From Hymenobacter guriensis (GTDB lineage Bacteria > Bacteroidota > Bacteroidia > Cytophagales > Hymenobacteraceae): a DNA stretch of 64,000 bases. Below, piece after piece: positions 44,389 to 51,241 of the stretch. Below the pieces are notes generated by a model. That model made no database searches and was not told the DNA's origin. It saw only the letters and a program-made list of their open reading frames with translations. Where the stretch lies: positions 62,001 to 126,000 of the forward strand of contig NZ_JADWYK010000013.1 of NCBI RefSeq assembly GCF_015773195.1. Reading direction: 5' to 3'. The number at the start of each line of letters is the position of its first letter. Position 1 is the first letter of the stretch. The position numbers and the translations under genes were made by a program.

Positions 44389-45339
44389 ATGGCTGATTCT
44401 GCTTCTGCTCCCATTATCCGTGCCACGGGCCTTACTAAACGCTACGGCCCGCACGCCGTGGTGCAGGATGTCTCCTTCGCGTTGCATCCCGGCGAAACAC
44501 TCGTGCTGCTGGGCCCCAGCGGCTGCGGCAAAACCACCCTGCTTCGCCTGCTCAACCGCCTGGTAGAGCCCGATGCCGGCACGGTGGAAATCAACGGCCA
44601 GGACGTACGCCGGCAGCAGCCGGAAGAGCTGCGGCGGGGCATCGGCTACGTAATCCAGCAGGTGGGCTTGCTGCCGCACTACTCGGTGGCCGACAACGTG
44701 GCCGTGGTGCCGCGCCTGCTCGGCCACGCCCCGGCCGCCATCGAAGCCCGCACCGCTGCCCTGCTCCGTCGCCTGCACCTGCCCCCCGAGCAGTACGCCG
44801 CCCGCTTTCCGCATGAGCTGTCGGGCGGGCAGCAGCAGCGGGTGGGGCTGGCCCGCGCCCTGGCGGCCGATCCGCCCATCATTTTGCTTGATGAGCCGTT
44901 CGGCGCCCTCGACCCCGTGACCCGCACCCAGATCCGTCGCGACTTTCGGGAGCTGGAGGAGCTGCGCGACAAAACCATTGTGCTCGTCACCCACGATGTG
45001 ACGGAAGCCTTTGAGCTGGCCGACCGGATTATGCTGCTCGATGCCGGCCGGGTGCAGCAGCTGGGCACGCCTCGGGAGCTGCTCTTCCAGTCCGCCAACG
45101 ACTTCGTGCGCCGGTTTTTCGCCGCCGAGCGGCTGCCGCTGCAGCTCCGCACCCTCACCCTGGCCGATGTGCAGCCGTTTCTGCCCCCTGGAAGCCAGCT
45201 GCGGGAGTTGCCCGCCAAGCTCCCGGTGCACGACGCGCTGGAGCAACTCACGAGCGGACCGAAACGGCCGCCGTCGTCGGCCGGCGTGGGCGCCCTCATG
45301 CACGCCTTCGAACAAGCCCTGCAAGCCGAGCCCGTATGA
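44389..45339 (+). CDS. Osmoprotectant-type ABC transporter ATP-binding protein (OpuCA-like)
   Basis: This 316-residue protein starts at the ATG at 44389. It has Walker A GPSGCGKTT, Q-loop YVIQQVGLLPHYSV, signature LSGGQQQRVGLARAL, Walker B IILLDEPFGALDPVTR and H-loop LVTHDVTEA. The VGLLPH segment is typical of quaternary-amine importers. The C-terminal extension after residue about 235 contains no recognisable CBS pair, unlike ProV or OpuCA, though LTLADVQPFLPPGSQL may be a remnant. The stop overlaps the start of the next gene by ATGA, so the two are translationally coupled. Confidence 0.9.
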   Translation: MADSASAPIIRATGLTKRYGPHAVVQDVSFALHPGETLVLLGPSGCGKTTLLRLLNRLVEPDAGTVEINGQDVRRQQPEELRRGIGYVIQQVGLLPHYSVADNVAVVPRLLGHAPAAIEARTAALLRRLHLPPEQYAARFPHELSGGQQQRVGLARALAADPPIILLDEPFGALDPVTRTQIRRDFRELEELRDKTIVLVTHDVTEAFELADRIMLLDAGRVQQLGTPRELLFQSANDFVRRFFAAERLPLQLRTLTLADVQPFLPPGSQLRELPAKLPVHDALEQLTSGPKRPPSSAGVGALMHAFEQALQAEPV

Positions 45340-46907
45340 AAACCCTCCCGGAACTACTGACTTTCTGGCAAACGCAGGCCGGTAAGCTGGGCGAGCAGAC
45401 GCTGCAGCACATCGGCCTCACGGCTGCCGCTTTGCTGCTGGCCGTAGTACTGGGCGTGCCGCTAGGCCTCTGGCTGACGCGGCGGCCGCGCTGGGCCCCG
45501 GTGGTGCTGGGGCTGGCCGGCATCCTGCAAACGGTACCCAGCATTGCCCTGCTTGGCTTCCTGATTCCCTGGCTCGGCATCGGGCCGAAGCCGGCTATTC
45601 TGGCGCTGCTGCTGTACTCCCTGCTGCCCATCATCCGCAACACGGTCACTGGCATACAGGGCGTAAGTCCGGCGGTGGTAGAGGCCGCCCGGGGCCTTGG
45701 CTTTACCGATTGGCAGGTGCAAAGCCAGGTGGAGCTGCCGCTGGCTTTGCCCGTGCTGTTTGCCGGCATCCGCACGGCGGCCGTTATCGGCGTGGGCGTG
45801 GCCACGCTGGCGGCTTACGTGGCGGCCGGTGGTCTGGGCGAGTTCATCTTCGGCGGCATTGCCCTCAACAACCCCGTCATGATTCTGGCCGGCGCCCTGC
45901 CGGCCGCCGCGCTGGCACTGGCGTTTGATGCCGCGCTGGCCGGCCTGCAGCGCCTGGACTCCCGGCGTTTGGTAGGCGTTGGCAAAGTCCTACTGGTGCT
46001 GCTGCCGCTGCTGGGTGGCCTCTACCTGCTGCCCCGGGCCTCAAGCAAGCTTCAGGCTGGTTTCAGCCCCGAGTTTGTGGGCCGGGCCGATGGGCTGCCG
46101 GGCCTGCGCCGGGCCTATGGCTTGCGGCGGCTGCCGAGCGTAGTGCTGGCCCCGGCCCTGGTTTACGAAGCTGCCCGAAATGCCGATGTAGACGTTATTG
46201 ACGGATACTCCACCGATGGCCGCATCCGGGCCTACGGGTTGCAGGTACTGCGTGACGATAAGCGCGTGTTTCCCCCGTACTACGCTGCGCCGGTGGTGCG
46301 CCCGGCGCTGCTGCAGGCGCACCCCGAGCTGCGGCCCGTCCTGGCTCAGCTCACCGGCCTCCTTACCGACTCAGCCATGACGGAGCTCAACTACCGGGTA
46401 GACTACCTGCACCAGCAGCCCCGCGCCGTGGCCGAAGCCTTTCTGCGCCAGCGGGGTTTGTGGCGAGACCCACGGCCCAAAGTGCCAGGCGCGGCCGTAG
46501 TAAGGCTGGGCTCCAAGATTTTTGCTGAGCAGTACATTCTCGTGGAAATGTACGCGGCCCTCATTCGCGGGGCCACAGATCTGAGTGTTGAAACCAAAAC
46601 CGGGCTGGGCGGCACCACCATCTGCTTTGAAGCCCTGCGTAGTGGTACCATCGATATGTACCCCGAGTACACCGGCACCGGCCTGCAGGTGCTGCTGCAG
46701 CCCTCACCGGCTACGCTCGACTCCCTGAACGGACAGCCGGCCGCCGTGTTTGATTACGTGAAGCAGGAGTTTCGGCGGCGCTACAAGCTGGAGTGGCTGC
46801 CGCCGCTGGGGTTCAACAACACGTATGCCCTGCTGATGCGCCAGCGGCAGGCACGGGAGCTGGGCATCGGGTCGTTGTCGGAGCTAGGCCAGTACCTAGG
46901 CCGCTAG
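45336..46907 (+). CDS. OpuC-type permease fused to a circularly permuted substrate-binding domain
   Basis: The protein has 523 residues. Residues 1-205 are the permease, with helices and the EAA loop EAARGLGFTDWQVQSQVELP. A further membrane helix at about 215-232 leads outside. Residues 238-375 then match the C-terminal lobe of OsmF/OpuCC-type binding proteins (LQAGFSPEFVGRADGLPGLR, DGYSTDGRIRAYGLQVL, FPPYYAAPVVR), ending VAEAFLRQRGL. After a Pro-rich linker (376-387) residues 388-523 match the N-terminal lobe (VVRLGSKIFAEQYILVEMYA, TIDMYPEYTGTGLQVLL, LGFNNTYALLMRQR). The lobes are thus in reverse order to the stand-alone proteins. Likely cargo is glycine betaine, choline or a related osmolyte. 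It overlaps the ATPase gene by 4 bp. Confidence 0.88.
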   Translation: MKTLPELLTFWQTQAGKLGEQTLQHIGLTAAALLLAVVLGVPLGLWLTRRPRWAPVVLGLAGILQTVPSIALLGFLIPWLGIGPKPAILALLLYSLLPIIRNTVTGIQGVSPAVVEAARGLGFTDWQVQSQVELPLALPVLFAGIRTAAVIGVGVATLAAYVAAGGLGEFIFGGIALNNPVMILAGALPAAALALAFDAALAGLQRLDSRRLVGVGKVLLVLLPLLGGLYLLPRASSKLQAGFSPEFVGRADGLPGLRRAYGLRRLPSVVLAPALVYEAARNADVDVIDGYSTDGRIRAYGLQVLRDDKRVFPPYYAAPVVRPALLQAHPELRPVLAQLTGLLTDSAMTELNYRVDYLHQQPRAVAEAFLRQRGLWRDPRPKVPGAAVVRLGSKIFAEQYILVEMYAALIRGATDLSVETKTGLGGTTICFEALRSGTIDMYPEYTGTGLQVLLQPSPATLDSLNGQPAAVFDYVKQEFRRRYKLEWLPPLGFNNTYALLMRQRQARELGIGSLSELGQYLGR

Positions 46908-46935
46908 GGAACAAGCCGCCCCAGCCTCTACCGTC

Positions 46936-47853
46936 TCAGGAAAGCGGCTGCGGGGGCGGGTTGGAGCCAGCCGGGCGGGTGCGGTCCTGGGGCAGGGGCA
47001 CAAACGTGGCGTTGTCGTTGGGCGGCAGGGCAATGCGGCCGGCTTGCCAGTCGGCTTTGGCTTGCTCGATACGCTCGCGCCGGGAAGAAACGAAGTTCCA
47101 CCAGATAAACCGTTCCCCCAGCGGCTCACCGCCCAGCAGCATGAGCGTGCAGGTTTCGGGGGCCACCAGCACCGGGTCGATGCCCGGCGTGAATACCAGC
47201 AGCTGCCCGGCGGTATACGTGCGGCCATTCACCTCCACGCTGCCTTTAGCAACGTAGGCTCCCCGCTCGGGGTAGCCGCGGGGCAGGCCAAACCGCGCCC
47301 CCGGCTGCAGCACTACGTGCAGATAAAACAAGGGGGAATGCGTGCGCACCTGGTTGCGCAGGCCGAAGGCGTCGCCGGCAATCAGCCGCATCCACACCCC
47401 GCTATCCGTAAAGATGGGCAGCTCCTGGGGCTGGTAGTTGACGAAGGACGGGGCACTTTCCTCATCGGCCTCGGGCAAAGCCACCCAGGTCTGAATCATT
47501 TCCAGGGCACCCCCGGCCAGGGCTGCCGGGTCTTCGAACCGCTCGGAGTGGGAGATGCCGCTGCCCGCCGTCATCCAGTTCACCTCGCCCGGCCGGATGA
47601 TCTGCTCCACGCCCAGACTGTCGCGGTGCGTCACCTGCCCCCCAAAGAGGTAGCTCACCGTGCTCAGGCCAATGTGCGGGTGCGGCAGCACATCCAAGTT
47701 GGGCAGCTGCTCCGGGGTGAGTTGGACGGGGCCGGCGTGGTCCATAAAAATGAAGGGCCCCAACATCCGCCGCAGCCGGTAAGGAAGAATGCGCCGAACT
47801 TCAAAGCCGGCACTGAGGGCCGCCGGGCGCGCATCAATTACTAAGTCCAGCAT
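46936..47853 (-). CDS. Pirin-family protein
   Basis: The 305-residue bicupin begins with the pirin pattern: VRRILPYRLRRMLGPFIFMD, then LPHPHIGLSTVSYLFGG with the metal-binding His pair, VTHRDSLGVEQIIRPGEVNW and GSGISHSERF with the third His and following Glu context. The C-terminal cupin includes VLVAPETCTLMLLGGEPLGE and IWWNFVSSRRERIEQAKADW, the usual pirin tail. Pirins bind iron; some degrade quercetin or act in stress control. It is convergent with the ABC importer and separate from its neighbours. Confidence 0.93.
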   Translation of the reverse strand: MLDLVIDARPAALSAGFEVRRILPYRLRRMLGPFIFMDHAGPVQLTPEQLPNLDVLPHPHIGLSTVSYLFGGQVTHRDSLGVEQIIRPGEVNWMTAGSGISHSERFEDPAALAGGALEMIQTWVALPEADEESAPSFVNYQPQELPIFTDSGVWMRLIAGDAFGLRNQVRTHSPLFYLHVVLQPGARFGLPRGYPERGAYVAKGSVEVNGRTYTAGQLLVFTPGIDPVLVAPETCTLMLLGGEPLGERFIWWNFVSSRRERIEQAKADWQAGRIALPPNDNATFVPLPQDRTRPAGSNPPPQPLS

Positions 47854-47976
47854 CGGGAATTGGCGTAGATAAGGGTGCGGTCTGCTTCTTCAGCCTTGGG
47901 CAGGCGAGGCACTAGTAGCGGCGTAGAAAGCTGGAATAACGGGTTTTCGCGGGATACTACGGCAGGCACCGGGCAC

Positions 47977-48014
47977 AAAAAAGCCAGGGCCGGGCAGCGG
48001 GGCCCCGCCCTGGC
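47977..48014 (-). terminator. Terminator after the ankyrin gene
   Basis: GC-rich 8-bp arms (47983-47990, 48007-48014) are followed in the minus direction by TTTTTTG. The hairpin begins 28 bp beyond the ankyrin-repeat gene stop. Confidence 0.75.
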
Positions 48015-48041
48015 GGCCGGTGCCAGGGCGGGAGACAGGGT

Positions 48042-48500
48042 TTAGCTGGCTTTCAGCTTTTGCTCGATAAGGGCAATAACCTGGGCGTTGCCGCCTTCCT
48101 TAGCACTGGCCAGCACATCCTTGCCGTCTTTGTCTTTGGCCTTGGGGCTGGCGCCATGGGCCAGCAGAAACGTCACCACCTCCAGGCTGCCATTGGACGC
48201 GGCGGCCATCAGCGCCGTAGCCTGAAAGGAATCCGGCTTATCAACCTGGGCTTTGTGCTTGACCAGCGTTTTCACCACCTCCAGGTGGCCGCTGCCGGCG
48301 GCCATGATGAGGAAGGTGGTGGGGAAGCCCGGCATCATCTCCACCGGGGCATTGGCATCGGCGCCGGCGGTTAGCAGGGCGTCCGCGTCGGCTGCCTTGT
48401 TTTTGATAACGGCCGTGAACAATTCTTTGGAGTGGGACTGCGCCTGCGTAAGCGTGGAAAGGCCAAGAAATAAGGCGAAAAGAAGAAAGACTTTTCTCAT
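48042..48500 (-). CDS. Exported ankyrin-repeat protein
   Basis: The 152-residue product has signal MRKVFLLFALFLGLSTLTQA and about four ankyrin repeats, for example AGADANAPVEMMPGFPTTFL, GHLEVVKTLVKHKAQVDKPD and GSLEVVTFLLAHGASPKAKD. It is therefore periplasmic or exported and likely binds another protein. In several bacteria small periplasmic ankyrin proteins partner catalases or other enzymes, but none is adjacent here. It is monocistronic, with its own terminator. Confidence 0.9.
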   Translation of the reverse strand: MRKVFLLFALFLGLSTLTQAQSHSKELFTAVIKNKAADADALLTAGADANAPVEMMPGFPTTFLIMAAGSGHLEVVKTLVKHKAQVDKPDSFQATALMAAASNGSLEVVTFLLAHGASPKAKDKDGKDVLASAKEGGNAQVIALIEQKLKAS

Positions 48501-48678
48501 GCCGGGAAATCAATAAATCAGGGTGAAACAAGCCTCAAAAATACGCAGAAGCAGCTTGCAGGCTGCACTTCCGGCGTAGAAATAAGGCTGTTTTCCTATT
48601 GATTTGGTACTGTTCGATGAAGACCGGACGAGTACCTGCTCTAAAGTAAAATGGCATTATAACCAGACGCCGCCCAGG

Positions 48679-49740
48679 CTACTGCAAGCCAGCCCGGCCG
48701 ACCAAAGGCAGCCGTCCCATGCGCTGGGCCATCATGCTGGCCAGAATGATCTGGAGGGCGTGGTAGAGCATGAGCGGCAGTAGGATCAGGCCCGTGCCGG
48801 CCGCGGCCGGAAACAGCAGGCTGGCCATGACGCTGCCATGCACCAACGACTTCTTGGAGCCGCAGAACAGGGCCGTAATCCGGTCCTCACGCGAGAAGCC
48901 CAACAGCCGGCTCAGGCCCCATACTGCCCCAAAAATAAGCAGGTAAAGCGCCACCATGCCTAGGCCCAGCAGCACGATATCCCGGGCTCCGTAGCTGCGG
49001 AAAATGCCTTCGGTAAACGACTCGCAGAAGGCCGTGAAAACGATGAGCAGAATCACCACCTGGTCGGAGAGGCGCAGAGTACTTTTGTGTTGCTCGGCAA
49101 TGGCCCCGAAGCGGCGGTTGAGCAGCACCCCGGCCACTACGGGCAAAATTACCTGCCACGTGAGGCTGAGGGCCATGCCCCAGAGGTGGCCACCGTCGGC
49201 GGCAGTGTGCAGGAAAAAGCTGGTCCAGAGCGGGGTGAGCACAATGCCCAGCAGGCTGCTGATGCTGGCGTTGAAAATAGCGGCCGGCAGGTTGCCCCGG
49301 GCAATGCTGACCATTACCACCGAGGTAGAAACCGTGCTGGGCAGCGTACACAGGAAAAAGATGCTTTGCCAGAGCTGAGGCCCTTTCGCACCCTCAAAGA
49401 GCGGGCGTACGGCCAGGGCCAGCAGCGGAAACACCAGAAACGTAATGACCTGCACCACCACGTGCAGCCGCCAGTTGCGCAGGCCGGCTTTCAGCTTATC
49501 GAGGCTGAGCCGTAGGCCGTAGAAAAAGAAAATCAGCGCCACGCCGCCCTTGGTAATGATAAACCAGGGAATCGGGCTGCTTTTGCTGCCGGCTTCGGGA
49601 ATAAAGTACGCCAGCACCACCACCCCAATCAGCCCCAGCAGAAACCAGTCGAGCAGGCCGGCGCGGCGCAAAAGGGCCATCAGGCTGTTTTCGGTTGGAG
49701 CAGGGGCGGCGGCAGAAGCAGAAGTAGTGGGCTCGGGCAT
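48679..49740 (-). CDS. Bile acid:sodium symporter family carrier (SBF-like, YfeH-type)
   Basis: The ATG at 49740 (353 residues) is preferred to the TTG at 49752. An Ala/Ser-rich cytoplasmic start is followed by about ten helices: DWFLLGLIGVVVLAYFIPEA, GGVALIFFFYGLRLSLDKLK, LCTLPSTVSTSVVMVSIARG and ALFCGSKKSLVHGSVMASLL. The last is the characteristic motif of the SBF-like (PF13593) group, with GSKKS. The family includes poorly characterised bacterial carriers, not necessarily for bile acids. A terminator lies just upstream, so it has its own promoter. Confidence 0.88.
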   Translation of the reverse strand: MPEPTTSASAAAPAPTENSLMALLRRAGLLDWFLLGLIGVVVLAYFIPEAGSKSSPIPWFIITKGGVALIFFFYGLRLSLDKLKAGLRNWRLHVVVQVITFLVFPLLALAVRPLFEGAKGPQLWQSIFFLCTLPSTVSTSVVMVSIARGNLPAAIFNASISSLLGIVLTPLWTSFFLHTAADGGHLWGMALSLTWQVILPVVAGVLLNRRFGAIAEQHKSTLRLSDQVVILLIVFTAFCESFTEGIFRSYGARDIVLLGLGMVALYLLIFGAVWGLSRLLGFSREDRITALFCGSKKSLVHGSVMASLLFPAAAGTGLILLPLMLYHALQIILASMMAQRMGRLPLVGRAGLQ

Positions 49741-49756
49741 AGCAGACGACAAAAGA

Positions 49757-49787
49757 AAAGCGCCGGGCTTTGGCTGCCCGACGCTTT
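49757..49787 (-). terminator. Terminator after the PepSY gene
   Basis: Twelve-base arms (about 49757-49768 and 49776-49787, one bulge) are followed in the minus direction by CTTTTCTTTTG. It lies 56 bp beyond the PepSY gene stop and 17 bp before the next start. Confidence 0.7.
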
Positions 49788-49842
49788 CAAAAGTACGAAA
49801 CCAGGCAGGGTAGAGGTTGCTGCCGAACAGAAAGGGTGCGCC

Positions 49843-51138
49843 CTACGCCGCCACGAGCTTCCGCTCTTTGCGGCGCTGCTTGCGCAGGCGGTTCAGCCAC
49901 ATAATGGTGCCCGTGATGGGAAACGTGAAGCCCAACACGCACACCACCAGACTGATGATTTTGGACGGCCACCCGAAGATGGAGCCCGTGTGTACCGGCT
50001 TGAACATACCGCGCACGCGCTGGCCCAGGTTGCGCTGCTCGTAGGTTTGCTGGCGCAGTACCTGGCCGCTGTACTGGTCGAGGTACACTTCATCGGTGGC
50101 GTTTTCGTAGGTGGCATCCGGCCGCAGCGTGGCCACCCGAATGCTGCCAGTAGAGTCTTTGGGTAGCTGCAGGGCATAGGAAACTGCCGTGGGCGCCAGG
50201 GACCGGGCGCGGGCCAGGGCAGCATCGGCCGAAAGAGCAGCTGGCGCAGCCGGTGCGTCCTGGGCGGTGGGCGGCGCTACCGAAACCGGCGGCTCGGGGC
50301 GCTGCATGGGCGAGTTGGTGACGGCGTAGATGCCCTTGTTAAACCACTCAAATGACCACGCTAGCCCCGTAAACGCAAACACGAACAGGAACAGGGCCGC
50401 GTAGAAGCCCAGCACGATGTGTAAATCGTGGTTGAGGCGCTTCCAGCCGCTGCTCCATTTCACGCGCAGCCGCTGCTTGAGGGCCTTGCGGGTAGCCGGC
50501 CACCACAGCACCAGCCCCGTCCCGATAATGAACAGAAACATAACTGTGCTGATGCCCACGATGAGCTTCCCGATTTCGCCGCCCACCATGCCACGGTGCA
50601 GGGCCATCATGGTAAAGAAAATGGTTTCGCGGTAGTTCAGCTCACCCGTCACGGCAGCCGTGTAGGGGTTCACAAACACCACCGGGCCGCGTCCACCTTC
50701 GCCCCCGCCGCCTTTTTCTCCGCCTTTGCCGCCCCGTTCGCCCTTGCCGCGGCGGCCCTCTTTCGATTGGCCGGCTGGCCCGGTATTTTCCCGGCGCGCA
50801 GCCTCCGCCGGGCGGGCGCCTTCACCTTTCCGCTCGCCGCCCGGGCCGCCGGGCGCGCCGGCCAGGCTGAACTCAACGGTGCGGGCGGGGTCGGCGTACG
50901 TTTTCACGCCCGTGATTTTAGCATCGGCCTTATAGGTGCGTACGGCTTCCATCAGGCGGGTCAGCGGGAGCGGATCTGCTGCCTGCGCCGGGGCCGCGAC
51001 GAAGTAGCGCTCCGGGTGCCAGGCTTGCTCCAGGTCCTTCTCGAAGACCAGCACGGCGCCCGTGAGGCATACCACGGCAATAACCAGCCCCGAAACCAGG
51101 CTCAGGTAGAGGTGAATGTTGCGGAAGAAAATTTTCAT
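49843..51138 (-). CDS. PepSY-associated TM protein (iron-uptake reductase-like) with a Gly/Lys-rich insert
   Basis: This 431-residue inner-membrane protein has the PepSY_TM layout. TM1 is near residues 8-28 (IHLYLSLVSGLVIAVVCLTG), a periplasmic PepSY domain follows, then LNYRETIFFTMMALHRGMVG before TM2. LHIVLGFYAALFLFVFAFTG is TM3, and the C-terminal helix (IISLVVCVLGFTFPITGTIM) carries the end. HRGMVG and FKPVHTGSIFG carry the conserved His residues. Family members sit next to siderophore receptors and probably reduce or help release ferric iron. The TonB-dependent siderophore receptor gene ends 103 bp upstream. Residues about 100-155 are an unusual low-complexity insert rich in Gly, Arg, Lys and Glu. 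Confidence 0.88.
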   Translation of the reverse strand: MKIFFRNIHLYLSLVSGLVIAVVCLTGAVLVFEKDLEQAWHPERYFVAAPAQAADPLPLTRLMEAVRTYKADAKITGVKTYADPARTVEFSLAGAPGGPGGERKGEGARPAEAARRENTGPAGQSKEGRRGKGERGGKGGEKGGGGEGGRGPVVFVNPYTAAVTGELNYRETIFFTMMALHRGMVGGEIGKLIVGISTVMFLFIIGTGLVLWWPATRKALKQRLRVKWSSGWKRLNHDLHIVLGFYAALFLFVFAFTGLAWSFEWFNKGIYAVTNSPMQRPEPPVSVAPPTAQDAPAAPAALSADAALARARSLAPTAVSYALQLPKDSTGSIRVATLRPDATYENATDEVYLDQYSGQVLRQQTYEQRNLGQRVRGMFKPVHTGSIFGWPSKIISLVVCVLGFTFPITGTIMWLNRLRKQRRKERKLVAA

Positions 51139-51241
51139 CGAAGCAGAAAAGAAACAGTTGGCGGGCGGCAGAAAACCCGGAAGAAAGCCAGTTGCAGCGG
51201 CCGTCCTTCCGGGTTTCTTACCCGTTCACTCAGGGGTTGAT

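Noticed and set aside
44251..45324. Minus-strand open frame continuous with the Tiki/TraB-like gene, giving a 643-residue protein
   Set aside because: The upstream part is antisense to the ABC ATPase gene with intact Walker motifs. A clear signal peptide starts at 44250, so only 43393-44250 is kept.
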